Below are positions 1 through 8,895 of a stretch of DNA of 63,319 nt, piece after piece. The notes under the pieces are model-generated. The model had not been told where the DNA came from and searched no databases. It worked only from the letters and a program-made list of their open reading frames with translations. Position 1 is the stretch's first letter, and each line of letters begins with the position of its first letter. The DNA comes from Paenibacillus sp. EZ-K15. Its GTDB lineage: Bacteria; Bacillota; Bacilli; Paenibacillales; Paenibacillaceae. The stretch is from the NCBI RefSeq assembly GCF_002573715.1, contig NZ_PDHM01000001.1, forward strand, positions 1 to 63,319. Reading direction: 5' to 3'. The position numbers and the translations under genes were made by a program.

Positions 1-65
1 TTAAGCCTTCCAGCGCCGATGGTACTTGGACCGAAGGGTCCCGGGAGAGTAGGACGTCGCCAAGC
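1..65 (+). rRNA. rrf: 5S ribosomal RNA, 3' part only
   Basis: The first 65 bases match the 3' half of a Bacillales 5S rRNA: the conserved run CAGCGCCGATGGTA at about 12-25 and the closing GAGAGTAGGACG followed by CGCCAAGC. The 5' half lies outside the window. A terminator hairpin follows at once, so this is the last gene of an rRNA operon transcribed on the + strand. Confidence 0.93.
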
Positions 66-66
66 G

Positions 67-105
67 AAAAACCACTGTCGATGTAATCGATGGTGGTTTT
101 TATTT
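67..105 (+). terminator. Terminator of the upstream rRNA operon
   Basis: AAAAACCAC and its complement GTGGTTTTT flank an inner TCGAT/ATCGA stem, and a T-rich run follows. It starts two bases after the 5S end and should release the polymerase at the end of the rrn operon. Confidence 0.85.
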
Positions 106-426
106 GTTTTTTATGAGAATTGTATTTTTGGATATTTAGATGAAATGCAGATTTAGAGATTGTCCGACTAAGGATATATGCTGCAGCGTGATGTCAGCAG
201 CTTCTCTGTTATATAACATGATCATAAAATTGACGTAAACAGATGAAGATTTTGTTACCGATACCATGCCAAAAATCAGTATAATAGAATTAGGCAAAAT
301 CGGGTAGTGATTACCGATTTGCGCAGGCTGTAGGAAATAAGGCCTGATTGGAAGGCTCTCCATTAACCAACCAACTACGAATACTCATCTGGAGACCGGT
401 TATTGTGGGGGAAGGAGGACAATTAC
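106..426. other. Intergenic region with no recognisable gene
   Basis: About 320 bp between the rrn terminator and the lipoprotein gene. A minus-strand reading frame at 136-363 has no ribosome binding site and no recognisable protein, so it is not called. The ribosome binding site AAGGAGG of the next gene is at 412-418. Confidence 0.6.
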
Positions 427-864
427 ATGTTGTTTAAACGTGGTCTGCATGTGGCAGAGATGATCTGTGCGGTTACGATATTGTTGATCGGATCCGGATG
501 TGGGGCATCCACCGAACCAAGCTGGAAAACCTTTGACGGCGCGGCGAATGTGAAGTCATTCCCGGTTCCGAAGGAAGCAAATAAAACGGAGCAAACAACA
601 GGCAATAGTGACTTGGATTATGTACGGTATGCGCTTCCTGGCTTGAAGGAAAGCGACAGCATTCCTGAAGCTTACTTGGAAGAGATTGAGTCCTGGGGAT
701 GGAAGCAGAAGGAAGTTGAAGATAACGGTTCTTCGTTAGTATTTGAAAAAGGGAAAAGTATCGTCCACCTATCGGTACATGACGATTTTCTTATAATTAC
801 GGTTCCGACTCAGCTTAAAAAACAAGCCATACAAGGATTAGAAAGCAATAAAGCCAATGAATAA
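427..864 (+). CDS. Predicted lipoprotein of unknown function
   Basis: A 145-residue protein not recognised as a member of a named family. The N-terminus is basic (MLFKRG), followed by a hydrophobic stretch and a lipobox-like IGSGC at about residues 21-25, so it is probably exported and lipid-anchored at the outer face of the membrane; the Gly at -3 is less usual than Leu. The mature part is hydrophilic and acidic, with a DLDYVRYALPGL segment and a C-terminal beta-rich half. The ATG at 427 is chosen because AAGGAGG ends 8 bases before it; the frame opens earlier at a TTG at 403 with no such site. The gene is a single transcription unit closed by a bidirectional terminator. Confidence 0.7.
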   Translation: MLFKRGLHVAEMICAVTILLIGSGCGASTEPSWKTFDGAANVKSFPVPKEANKTEQTTGNSDLDYVRYALPGLKESDSIPEAYLEEIESWGWKQKEVEDNGSSLVFEKGKSIVHLSVHDDFLIITVPTQLKKQAIQGLESNKANE

Positions 865-904
865 AGACCTCTTCCCGACTTCGGAATGAGGTCTTTATTC
901 ATTG
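855..904. terminator. Bidirectional terminator between convergent genes
   Basis: A 17-bp perfect stem (CAATGAATAAAGACCTC and its complement) encloses a 16-base loop. The stem begins with A/T pairs and ends with T/A pairs, so it can act in both directions: for the lipoprotein gene on + and the membrane-protein gene on -. It overlaps the last codons of the lipoprotein gene. Confidence 0.85.
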
Positions 905-945
905 ATGAAACAGCGCTATGTAGTGATGGACGCAGGACCCTAACA

Positions 946-1467
946 TTATTGCAGGTAGTAGGAGATGTCCTGCTCATTCATTTTCAACATGCCATCTTTA
1001 CGCTGGCCGCTCAGACGCAGCATGGTATAGCCGCGCGGGAGAAGAAACCATAGATGCCAGACCAGAAGCGTGATGGCAAAAGGCAGCGGTGACCAGAAGG
1101 CCATGATAGCGCTTAAGACAATCCCTACCCAACAGGTATAGAACTGCACTAAATTAAATACGCGACGGCTGACGTGTTGATCCGGTATATAACCAAGCCA
1201 AGGCAACCTCAGACGGAAGCGCCAACGTTTCCGGTAGCTTGTTCCCAATAGGACGAGCACGGTGTGCCCAACGACATATTGGATCCATAACATAAGCGGA
1301 AAGGCGATTAGCAGATAGAGCAGGAAATACGGTGACACCCAAAATGTCCCTGCAGCCGCAGCAAGCCAAGGCAGAGTTAAGTAGAGGATGAGCAAGCTTT
1401 TGGAAAGTTGGATTTTCTTAATTAATCGATAGTGATAAAAGGTGGCTTGACCATGTGGATCTGCCAT
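946..1467 (-). CDS. Conserved multi-pass membrane protein
   Basis: A 173-residue protein without a recognised family. Hydrophobic stretches fall around residues 25-45, 48-72, 110-128 and 130-148, suggesting four membrane segments; a basic loop (SYRKRWRFRLRLPW, about 77-90) should face the cytoplasm. The ATG at 1465-1467 (read on the minus strand) has an AAAGGGGG site 11-13 bases upstream, a rather long spacing. It is convergent with the lipoprotein gene and lies alone on the minus strand. Function unknown. Confidence 0.7.
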   Translation of the reverse strand: MADPHGQATFYHYRLIKKIQLSKSLLILYLTLPWLAAAAGTFWVSPYFLLYLLIAFPLMLWIQYVVGHTVLVLLGTSYRKRWRFRLRLPWLGYIPDQHVSRRVFNLVQFYTCWVGIVLSAIMAFWSPLPFAITLLVWHLWFLLPRGYTMLRLSGQRKDGMLKMNEQDISYYLQ

Positions 1468-1641
1468 TGGGCTATACTGTCCCCCTTTAAGTAGAAGTAA
1501 ATTACGATAGACGGGAAATTTAAGTCTTTTATGTTTTTATCGGACAAAATCATATTTTTATTAAGCTGAAAAAAAAGGTACAGACACAAGGCCACCAAGG
1601 GGTACATATACATAAAGCGTAGACCGATATCCTATGAAAAG

Positions 1642-1671
1642 GTTTAAAATAATAGAAACTGTGTCATACTA
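1642..1671 (+). promoter_or_regulatory. Possible forespore (sigma-F/G type) promoter of gin
   Basis: A GTTTA -35-like element at 1642-1646 is separated by 18 bp from CATACTA at 1665-1671, which equals the sigma-G/F -10 consensus. The B. subtilis orthologue csfB is known to be sigma-F dependent. The start would lie about 8 bases before the ribosome binding site of gin. Confidence 0.4.
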
Positions 1672-1699
1672 ATAGGAAAAGGATCAAGGTGGGATGGTT

Positions 1700-1885
1700 A
1701 TGGAAGAATTGACCGAACACGTGTGTATCATATGCAATCAGACGAAGACAGAGGGGATTACCATTGTTTCGCAATTCGTATGCGAGGAATGTGAATCCGA
1801 AATCGTTCATACCAGCGCGGAAGATGCCAAATATCATTTTTTCATCCGTCAATTAAAACAAATTGCCATGCCGAAAAATGCATAG
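1700..1885 (+). CDS. csfB: Anti-sigma-G factor Gin (CsfB)
   Basis: A 61-residue zinc-finger protein with two Cys pairs, CIICNQTK near residue 9 and CEEC near residue 28, spaced as in Gin. Gin is known to bind sigma-G in the forespore and keep it inactive until engulfment ends, and also to act on sigma-E in the mother cell. The ATG at 1700 is preferred over the one at 1694, because the AAGGTGGG site at 1686-1693 directly abuts 1694 but is about 7 bases from 1700. It sits before the yaaO homologue, as in B. subtilis, and has its own terminator. Confidence 0.88.
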   Translation: MEELTEHVCIICNQTKTEGITIVSQFVCEECESEIVHTSAEDAKYHFFIRQLKQIAMPKNA

Positions 1886-1907
1886 GCGCGGGTACACGCG
1901 TCAAATG

Positions 1908-1931
1908 GGCCTGAATAAAAGGCCTTTTTTT
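1908..1931 (+). terminator. Terminator of gin
   Basis: GGCCT and AGGCC arms around GAATAAA, then seven T residues. Confidence 0.8.
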
Positions 1932-2024
1932 GTTTAGAGGGGACTTTCCGTGCATGGAGACGTAGGCGTAGGTTTCAAATTGCGTTAAAATAGGTTAGAG
2001 AATGTAATCCGAAGGGATATATCG

Positions 2025-3692
2025 ATGACTACACATAGAGAGCGTGCCCCACTAGCAGAGGCTTTAATGTTGTATCGAGAACGTGGGGCTTCATCTTTTC
2101 ATGTACCTGGTCATAAAAATGGCAGGGCATATACAGGAGAAGGTAAGACTACGGAGATGCTGCGAGAGGCCATGCGCATTGATGTGACGGAAATTACCGG
2201 AACCGATGATTTATTTCATCCTGAAGGCGTTATTCAGGAAGCACAGGAACTGGCCGCAGATTGTTTTGGTGCAGAGGAAAGCTTCTTCCTGGTGGGCGGG
2301 AGTACAGCCGGCAATTTGGCACTAGTTCTGACGGTTTGCCGTGAACCTGGCGATATCGTGCTTGTACAGCGGAACGTACATAAGTCCGTGTTGAACGGAT
2401 TGATGCTGGCCGGTGCAAGGGCGGTGTTTCTTCAACCGGAGCTGGACAAGCAGAGCGGTTTAGCCGTTGCTCCCTCTGCAGCTACACTCGTAGCGGCTCT
2501 TGAGGCTTATCCAGAGGCCCGGGGGGCGATCATCACGATGCCGAACTACTACGGGATGGGGAGCGACTTAAGGCCGCTCGCGAAAGCTTGCCATGAGTTC
2601 GGCATTCCACTACTCGTGGATGAAGCGCATGGAGCTCATTATGGACAGCACCCTCAGCTGCCGATGAACGCTTTGTCATGCGGCGCGGATGGTGTGGTTC
2701 AATCCACACACAAGATGTTAGCCGCCATGACGATGGGAGCCATGCTGCATGTACAGGGCGGACTGCTCGACCGCAGCCTGCTGCGCCAGCGGCTGGCCAT
2801 GGTGCAGAGCTCCAGCCCCTCGTACCCGCTCATGGCTTCGCTGGACTTGGCGCGGCGCCTGCTGCACACGCAGGGCGCAGACGCCTTCACGGCTGGCCTG
2901 GCCGCCGTGGAGGCCTTCCGGCGCGGCCTCGCGAAGCTGCCGCGCTTCGGGCTGCTGCAGCCGCGGCAGCCCGGGGGCCACGCCGCGGGCACAGCCGCAG
3001 CGGCGTATACCCGCCAAGACCCGTTCAAGGCGGTCATATATGACCGCACCGGGTCCCTGAGCGGGTATGCACTCCAGCGCGAGCTAGAGGCGCGCGGCTG
3101 TGTGCCGGAGATGAGCGACGAGTTGCACGTCGTCTTATTGTTTACGCTGGGATCCACTCGGGAAGATGCGAATCACGTCTTATGGGCTCTTGTGCATATT
3201 GTAGAGCAGGGGGAGAAGACAGAAGGGATCGGAACCGAATCAGGCACTACGGCAGAGAGCACGGAATTACTGATCCGGACATTGCGGGATCAGGGGGATT
3301 TCATGAGTTATGAGCCGCGAGTAGCCCACAAGAATATGGATTCTATCCATTTCGATGTCGATGCTAAGTTGTTAACTGAAGCAAGACCAGTCTCCGATGT
3401 TTCCACGTGGAACAATTTGCTCCCGAAGATTCCTTATTCGGCCCCAATTCCTTTCTCACTGAAGCCGATTGACAGGGAGAGGTTAGAATCGGTGCCGTTA
3501 GAGAAGAGTGCTGGGCGTAAGGCAGCGGAGATGGTTATTCCCTATCCGCCAGGTATACCGATCTTATACCCAGGTGAAGACATCTCAGCGGGAATGAAAC
3601 AGAGGCTCATGGAATTAAGGAATGCAGGGGCGAAATGCCAGGGGATATCCGATCCAGCGCTGCAAACCATTGTCGTTTATAAGGAAACGTGA
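2025..3692 (+). CDS. yaaO: Orn/Lys/Arg-type PLP-dependent decarboxylase (YaaO family)
   Basis: A 555-residue fold-type I PLP enzyme of the Orn/Lys/Arg decarboxylase major domain; the exact amino acid substrate cannot be read from sequence. HVPGHKNG at residues 26-33 marks the N-terminus of the family. DEAHGAH at 199-205 holds the aspartate for the PLP ring nitrogen, and STHK at 227-230 supplies the Schiff-base lysine K230. The C-terminal [13 protein letters not shown] motif is typical. It is somewhat longer than the roughly 480 residues of B. subtilis YaaO. Bases 2740-3130 (residues about 240-370) are much more GC-rich than the rest while staying in frame. The 3' end nearly abuts tmk, suggesting cotranscription. 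Confidence 0.9.
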   Translation: MTTHRERAPLAEALMLYRERGASSFHVPGHKNGRAYTGEGKTTEMLREAMRIDVTEITGTDDLFHPEGVIQEAQELAADCFGAEESFFLVGGSTAGNLALVLTVCREPGDIVLVQRNVHKSVLNGLMLAGARAVFLQPELDKQSGLAVAPSAATLVAALEAYPEARGAIITMPNYYGMGSDLRPLAKACHEFGIPLLVDEAHGAHYGQHPQLPMNALSCGADGVVQSTHKMLAAMTMGAMLHVQGGLLDRSLLRQRLAMVQSSSPSYPLMASLDLARRLLHTQGADAFTAGLAAVEAFRRGLAKLPRFGLLQPRQPGGHAAGTAAAAYTRQDPFKAVIYDRTGSLSGYALQRELEARGCVPEMSDELHVVLLFTLGSTREDANHVLWALVHIVEQGEKTEGIGTESGTTAESTELLIRTLRDQGDFMSYEPRVAHKNMDSIHFDVDAKLLTEARPVSDVSTWNNLLPKIPYSAPIPFSLKPIDRERLESVPLEKSAGRKAAEMVIPYPPGIPILYPGEDISAGMKQRLMELRNAGAKCQGISDPALQTIVVYKET

Positions 3693-3781
3693 AGGAAGAG
3701 ACTCCACTATATGCGGGTAAATATACCGGAGCGTATAATATCGAGCTCCACGATCAACAAATGATGAAAGCAGGATACGCT

Positions 3782-4426
3782 ATGAATAATCGCAGACCAC
3801 TATTTATTACCATCGAAGGAGGAGACGGATCCGGTAAAACGACCATGATGGGCAGACTCGCCGCTTTTATGCAGAATCATTCGATCCCGTATCTGATTAC
3901 ACGCGAGCCCGGCGGCATTGAGATTGCAGAGAAGATCCGCTCCATTATTCTCGATCCAGAGCATACCGCGATGGATGCACGCACAGAAGCATTGTTGTAT
4001 GCGGCAGCTCGCCGCCAGCATCTTGTGGAGAAGGTGGAGCCAGCTTTGAGTCAGGGCTTGACTGTGCTGTGTGACCGATTCGTGGACAGCAGTCTGGTTT
4101 ACCAGGGATATGCACGCGGACTGGGCATGGAGGAAGTATGGAACATCAATCAATTTGCGATCGATACCCGCATGCCGGATCTAACGCTGTTGTTCGATGT
4201 GGAGCCGAAGATTGGCATGTCACGGATCACGGCGAATGCAGAACGGGAATTAAATCGGCTGGATATGGAGAACATGGCATTTCACGAGAAGGTTAGGGAA
4301 GGCTATCTATTGGTAGCAGAGCGTAATCCGGATCGAATTCGCATTGTGGATGCTTCCAAGACGCCGGCTCAGGTGGAAAGAGAAATGATTCGTCACTTGG
4401 AAGACGCGATATTAAAGGATTTTTGA
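3782..4426 (+). CDS. tmk: Thymidylate kinase
   Basis: Phosphorylates dTMP to dTDP with ATP in dTTP synthesis. The 214-residue protein has the P-loop GGDGSGKT at 13-20, the substrate motif REPGG at 41-45, DRF at 98-100 (most relatives have DRY) and SLVYQG at 104-109. The frame is open upstream to a GTG at 3689 that would overlap yaaO, but the ATG at 3782 gives the usual family length and has an AGGA seven bases before it. The spacing to darA is 64 bp, and the pair is conserved in order with B. subtilis. Confidence 0.95.
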   Translation: MNNRRPLFITIEGGDGSGKTTMMGRLAAFMQNHSIPYLITREPGGIEIAEKIRSIILDPEHTAMDARTEALLYAAARRQHLVEKVEPALSQGLTVLCDRFVDSSLVYQGYARGLGMEEVWNINQFAIDTRMPDLTLLFDVEPKIGMSRITANAERELNRLDMENMAFHEKVREGYLLVAERNPDRIRIVDASKTPAQVEREMIRHLEDAILKDF

Positions 4427-4463
4427 GATTGTTTGTCAAATAAGTAGTGTTAAGGACATATGA

Positions 4464-4820
<357 letters not shown>

Positions 4821-5015
4821 ATTCATTTTCTGGATCTGCGATAGTTACGTAACGGATGTTTTTATTGGGATATTTGACGGCTGTGTTCTCCTGTAACCAA
4901 AGTCTTCTGAAGCACTTCTGTATCATAATAAAAATAGTTACCGTAGATCGCCGCACTCGGGAGATGATTTTAATAGATGGATGATCTCGATGGATTCCGG
5001 AAAATCACCCAATTT

Positions 5016-5031
5016 ATCGATAATTATCGAT
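5016..5031. promoter_or_regulatory. 16-bp perfect palindrome upstream of the yaaR promoter
   Basis: ATCGATAATTATCGAT is its own reverse complement and ends 7 bp before the TTGACA of the proposed yaaR promoter. It has the size and position of a repressor or activator operator; no protein can be assigned. Confidence 0.45.
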
Positions 5032-5038
5032 GAATCGC

Positions 5039-5067
5039 TTGACAAGCAAACCATTTCAAGGTACGTT
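5039..5067 (+). promoter_or_regulatory. Possible sigma-A promoter of yaaR
   Basis: Perfect TTGACA (5039-5044), 17-bp spacer, weak -10 TACGTT (5062-5067). The implied transcript start near 5074 leaves a leader of about 80 nt before the ATG at 5156 but almost none before the alternative TTG at 5084. Confidence 0.4.
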
Positions 5068-5155
5068 CACGTGAGGCATAGGTTTGTTCGATATGAACGT
5101 ACCAGGTGCCTCCGTTTTATTAGATGCAAAGAATACGCAAAAGGCGGTGGATCAG

Positions 5156-5599
5156 ATGAAAATCAATCCGGGCTTTCGGCCCATGAAAAGTGAACTCACG
5201 GTGCCGGATGGCAACGCCAGACCGATTCAGCAGCGATCGTTCTCGGATATGATGCAGCAGCAGGGAGAACGCGCGACCCATGAAGAGCTGAGTCGTCAAA
5301 TGCGTGAAATTGCAATGCAAGGCGATCGCTTGGCAAAAGTGATGACCGTTCGGGAGCTAAAAGCGTATAAATTGATGGTTCGCCGATTCCTGGAGGAAAC
5401 GGTGCGTCGCGGTGTAAAAATGAAGGAAACGCGCGGCTGGGACCGCCGGGGACGCGGCAAGCGTTATAATGTAATTGATGAAGTCGATTCTGCGCTGCTC
5501 GCGATGGCGGATGAACTGCTGGATACGGAGCAGGGGAGAATTGATCTATTGAACAAGGTTGGAGAAATTCGAGGCATGCTGATCAATCTTGTATTCTAG
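5156..5599 (+). CDS. yaaR: YaaR family protein (DUF327)
   Basis: A 147-residue protein of unknown function. The conserved core is basic and helical: MREIAMQGDRL, then RELKAYKLMVRRFLEETVRRG at about 80-100, then KRYNVIDEVDSALL. The start is not certain: the frame is open to a TTG at 5084 (171 residues), but the ATG at 5156 has AAGGCGGTGG just before it and gives the 146-147 residue length of B. subtilis YaaR. It lies between darA and holB as in B. subtilis. Confidence 0.88.
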   Translation: MKINPGFRPMKSELTVPDGNARPIQQRSFSDMMQQQGERATHEELSRQMREIAMQGDRLAKVMTVRELKAYKLMVRRFLEETVRRGVKMKETRGWDRRGRGKRYNVIDEVDSALLAMADELLDTEQGRIDLLNKVGEIRGMLINLVF

Positions 5600-5681
5600 T
5601 CGCAAGAAGCAAGGAAGCGTATCGTGATTCATGACTGCTAAGTCATGGAGGATCATGAGGATTGATAGAAAGTGAGGACTT

Positions 5682-6668
5682 ATGTCTTTTAATGATATCG
5701 TAGGTCAAGAGACTGCGAAGCAACTGCTGCAAAATGCCTTGCGCCGTAATGCGGTCAGTCATGCCTATCTGTTTAGCGGCCCCCATGGTGCCGGACAGAT
5801 GCAGACGGCGCTTACGTTTGCCAAGGCATTGTTTTGTACGGAACTTGAAGACGATGCCTGCGGGCAGTGTTTGGAATGCCGCAAGGTAGATCATGGAAAT
5901 CATCCCGATCTGACGTTGGTTGAGCCTGATGGAGCCAGCATTAAGATTGATCAGATCCGTGATCTTCAGCGTATATTCTCCTATCGATCGGAGAATCGAA
6001 ATCCCAAAGTCTATATTATTGACCGGGCGGAGAAGATGACCACGCAGGCAGCCAACAGTCTGCTGAAATTTCTGGAGGAACCCCAGGCGCCGGCTGTAGC
6101 TATTCTGATTGCCGAGAATGGACAAGCCCTTCTGCCTACCATTCAATCGAGATCCCAGCAGGTTCCGTTCCGGGCTTTGGATCCGCAGATGATGGAGAAG
6201 GTTCTTGTAGGGGAAGGTTATCCTGCCGCACTTGTACGCTGCGCAGTTCATCTTTCGTCAGGACTTGATGACTGCAGGAAAATATTGAGTGAGAATTGGT
6301 TTGCAGAAATTAGAAACCTAGTGTTACAATTAGGGAAGGAGTCTTTGAACCGCAGTGGCTCAGCAATTATCACAGCGAGTCAAAAAGTGTTCAAAACCGA
6401 GCTCTCTGATCATCTGGACCTATTGTTCAGTATGTTTCATTTATGGTTTAAGGACATGATCCATGTCCAGTATGGAAGGAAAGAGTCTCTCGTTTTCATA
6501 GATCAGGCAGAGTATATCTCTGGTCATGCATCAGCCCGCAGCACAGCACAGTGGGTGTCATACATGGATTTGGCCGCAGAGTGTCAGAAGAAGTTACGCT
6601 ATAATGTCAATGGACAGCTCAGTTTAGAGCAGTTATTGATGGGTTTGGGCGGTAACACTCCGGCGTGA
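5682..6668 (+). CDS. holB: DNA polymerase III subunit delta'
   Basis: Clamp-loader subunit of the replisome. The 328-residue protein has an AAA+ fold: VGQ at 7-9, a degenerate Walker A GPHGAGQM at 33-40 with Gln39 in place of the catalytic Lys, zinc-type cysteines C52, C60, C63 and C66, and IDRAEKM plus SLLKFLEEP near 113-134. The missing lysine agrees with delta' acting as a non-hydrolysing stator. GTGAGG precedes the ATG. The stop overlaps a possible GTG of the next frame, and holB-ricT-yabA form a tight block with linked replication roles. Confidence 0.94.
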   Translation: MSFNDIVGQETAKQLLQNALRRNAVSHAYLFSGPHGAGQMQTALTFAKALFCTELEDDACGQCLECRKVDHGNHPDLTLVEPDGASIKIDQIRDLQRIFSYRSENRNPKVYIIDRAEKMTTQAANSLLKFLEEPQAPAVAILIAENGQALLPTIQSRSQQVPFRALDPQMMEKVLVGEGYPAALVRCAVHLSSGLDDCRKILSENWFAEIRNLVLQLGKESLNRSGSAIITASQKVFKTELSDHLDLLFSMFHLWFKDMIHVQYGRKESLVFIDQAEYISGHASARSTAQWVSYMDLAAECQKKLRYNVNGQLSLEQLLMGLGGNTPA

Positions 6669-6724
6669 GCACACCCCCAGGCCCGCAGAATGGCCATTAT
6701 GTACAGGCACAAGGGGGTTTATTT

Positions 6725-7525
6725 TTGTACAGTGTAGTAGGTGTCCGTTTTAAGAAAGCGGGCAAAATATATTACTTTGATCCGCTCGACTTGCCCGTGG
6801 AGAAGGAACAATCCGTCATTGTGGAAACCGCGAGAGGCATTGAGTATGGTCAAGTTGTGATAGGAAAGAAGGAGGTCGGTGAATCGGACGTTGTCCTTCC
6901 ACTCAAGAAGGTCATTCGGATCGCGGGTGATTCTGATGCCCGTGTGGTTGAAGAGAACAAACAAGCGGCCAAGGATGCATTCACCACCTGTTTAAATAAA
7001 ATTCGGGATCACGAACTGAAAATGAAACTGGTTGATGTGGAATTTACGTTTGACCGCAACAAAATCATTTTCTACTTCACGGCCGAAGGCCGTGTGGATT
7101 TCCGTGAACTGGTCAAGGATCTGGCCAGTATATTCCGTACAAGAATCGAACTTCGCCAGATTGGAGTTCGTGATGAAGCGAAAATGCTCGGCGGTCTTGG
7201 ACCTTGCGGACGCGTACTGTGCTGTTCCTCATGGCTTGGTGATTTTGAGCCGGTATCGATCAAGATGGCAAAGGATCAAAGCCTATCGCTCAATCCGACT
7301 AAAATTTCTGGGCTATGCGGAAGATTGATGTGCTGCCTGAAGTTTGAGCATGATAATTATGAAAGCGTGAAAGAAGAGCTTCCATCCGCTGGGAAAATGG
7401 TCGTTACTTCGCTTGGAGAAGGCAAAGTAGTCGGACTGAATGCGGATAAGCGGACGGTTCATGTTCAACTGTTTGAAATTGGAAAGGTTAAGGAACTTCC
7501 AATGGACGACGTTGTCATCAAATAG
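6725..7525 (+). CDS. ricT: RicT (YaaT), PSP1-domain Fe-S protein
   Basis: A 266-residue protein of the PSP1 family. In B. subtilis it forms the RicA-RicF-RicT complex, which carries iron-sulphur clusters, speeds Spo0A phosphorylation and helps RNase Y process mRNAs. The cluster ligand cysteines are present: C161, C166, C167 and C198, C203, C204 (GPCGRVLCC and GLCGRLMCC). The start is set by AAGGGGG at 6711-6717 lying 7 bases before the TTG at 6725; this gives MYSVVGVRFKKAGK, which aligns with the B. subtilis N-terminus. The longer GTG start at 6665 adds 20 residues and lacks a site. Confidence 0.94.
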   Translation: MYSVVGVRFKKAGKIYYFDPLDLPVEKEQSVIVETARGIEYGQVVIGKKEVGESDVVLPLKKVIRIAGDSDARVVEENKQAAKDAFTTCLNKIRDHELKMKLVDVEFTFDRNKIIFYFTAEGRVDFRELVKDLASIFRTRIELRQIGVRDEAKMLGGLGPCGRVLCCSSWLGDFEPVSIKMAKDQSLSLNPTKISGLCGRLMCCLKFEHDNYESVKEELPSAGKMVVTSLGEGKVVGLNADKRTVHVQLFEIGKVKELPMDDVVIK

Positions 7526-7557
7526 TCCAATAGAATGTTTATTTTCGGGGTGTAGAC

Positions 7558-7926
7558 TTGGAGAAGAAAAACATTTTTGTGCTCATTCAAGAGTTGGAAA
7601 CACAGATGGGAAATATACACAGTGAACTGGGTGGACTTAAGCTGGTCATCAAGGAACTGCTGGAAGAGAACCATCGCCTCAGTCTTGAAAATGAACAGCT
7701 CCGGAAAATTTTAAAGCGGGAAGTCAATCCGGCAGAATTGGAAAACCCAGTGGCTTTACAACCTCAGCCTCATGTGAAGGATGAGGAACATGAAGATGTG
7801 GTCGGCGAGGGGTATGATAACCTGGCCCGGCTGTATCATGAAGGCTTCCACATCTGCAATGTCTATTATGGACATCTGCGGACGGAAGGGGATTGCCTGT
7901 TCTGCTTGTCTTTTTTGAATAAATAA
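7558..7926 (+). CDS. yabA: Replication initiation control protein YabA
   Basis: Negative regulator of initiation that bridges DnaA and the DnaN clamp. The 122-residue protein has a long N-terminal coiled coil (about 5-57, heptads of Leu/Ile) for tetramerisation, a variable acidic linker, and a C-terminal zinc site H98, C100, C113 and C116 (GFHIC, DCLFC). The start is a TTG at 7558 with GGGGTG 7 bases upstream. It follows ricT after 32 bp and ends in a strong terminator. Confidence 0.93.
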   Translation: MEKKNIFVLIQELETQMGNIHSELGGLKLVIKELLEENHRLSLENEQLRKILKREVNPAELENPVALQPQPHVKDEEHEDVVGEGYDNLARLYHEGFHICNVYYGHLRTEGDCLFCLSFLNK

Positions 7927-7929
7927 GAA

Positions 7930-7959
7930 GCCGTAGGAGAAACTGCCTACGGTTTTTTT
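7930..7959 (+). terminator. Terminator of the holB-ricT-yabA block
   Basis: CCGTAGG and CCTACGG arms separated by AGAAACTG, then seven T residues. Confidence 0.85.
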
Positions 7960-8127
7960 CTAGAATGGAAAGGTTATACTGTAAGGATCGCGATTGAACA
8001 AATACCGGCTGCTTGTCATGCAATGTGAAGAGCAGCCTTTTGTGTATTTCATTTTATCAGGTACTATGTAGAGAGCCGATACACCAAAAACGCGTGTTTG
8101 GAATTTTGGAGATAAAGGGTTGAAACT

Positions 8128-8895
8128 ATGAAATTGAAAGAAGTGTTATTGCAATCATCCGAGCGGATTGATGATCTGCTCACCCATGAGCTTGGCATCA
8201 TCCAGAGTGAGGAGGTATTCAGCTTTTCCATGGACGCCGTCCTGCTCGCCAGGTTTGCCAGCATACCGCGCAGGGGCCGTATTTTGGATATGTGCACGGG
8301 AAACGGGGTTGTTCCAATCCTGCTGTCGACTCGTACAGGTGCACTGATCGAGGGGATTGAGATTCAGCCCAGACTTGCGGACATGGCCAGACGGAGCGTC
8401 GAGATGAATAATCTCCAGGACCAGATCACGATCCATGAGGGCGATCTGCGGGAACTATACAAGGAACAAGGATATGGAGCGTACGACCTGATTACGGTCA
8501 ACCCGCCTTATATGCCGATGAATGGCAGCGACTTGAAGCTGAATGAGCACCAGGCGATTGCCAGGCATGAAATCCACTGTACGCTCGAGGAAGTGATTGA
8601 ATCCTGTGCAAAGCTGCTTCGACAAGGCGGAAAGATGAGCATGGTCCACAAGCCCCTACGACTAGCGGAGATCATCACCTTGATGAGCAAATACCGGATC
8701 GAACCCAAAGTCATTCGATTTGTCCATCCGCGCGTGAATATGGAAGCAAACATGGTGCTTATCGAGGGTATTCGGGACGGGAAGCCCGAGGTTCGGCTGA
8801 AGCCCCCACTGATCGTATATGATGAGCAAGGAAACTACGGACCGGATTTTATGGAAATTTACTATGGAACACATAAGGATGAGATGAAAGAATGA
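8128..8895 (+). CDS. trmN6: tRNA1(Val) adenine-37 N6-methyltransferase-like enzyme (YabB)
   Basis: A 255-residue SAM-dependent methyltransferase. Motif I is LDMCTGNGVVPILL at about 53-66 and the catalytic amino-methyltransferase tetrapeptide NPPY is at 125-128. The B. subtilis counterpart YabB is annotated by similarity to E. coli YfiC/TrmN6; the exact RNA position modified here is inferred. The stop overlaps the ATG of rsmI. In B. subtilis the GIY-YIG gene yazA lies between the two; it is absent here. Confidence 0.88.
   Translation: MKLKEVLLQSSERIDDLLTHELGIIQSEEVFSFSMDAVLLARFASIPRRGRILDMCTGNGVVPILLSTRTGALIEGIEIQPRLADMARRSVEMNNLQDQITIHEGDLRELYKEQGYGAYDLITVNPPYMPMNGSDLKLNEHQAIARHEIHCTLEEVIESCAKLLRQGGKMSMVHKPLRLAEIITLMSKYRIEPKVIRFVHPRVNMEANMVLIEGIRDGKPEVRLKPPLIVYDEQGNYGPDFMEIYYGTHKDEMKE

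Noticed and set aside
136..363. 75-residue minus-strand frame after the 5S gene
   Set aside because: No ribosome binding site, no recognisable protein, in an AT-rich gap.
4981..5193. 70-residue + frame before yaaR
   Set aside because: It overlaps the yaaR promoter and start in another frame and has atypical codons.
5643..6251. 202-residue frame on the minus strand within holB
   Set aside because: Antisense to the conserved AAA+ part of holB with no ribosome binding site.
6665..6724. GTG start for ricT overlapping holB
   Set aside because: It adds 20 residues not seen in the family, and the TTG at 6725 has a well-spaced AAGGGGG.
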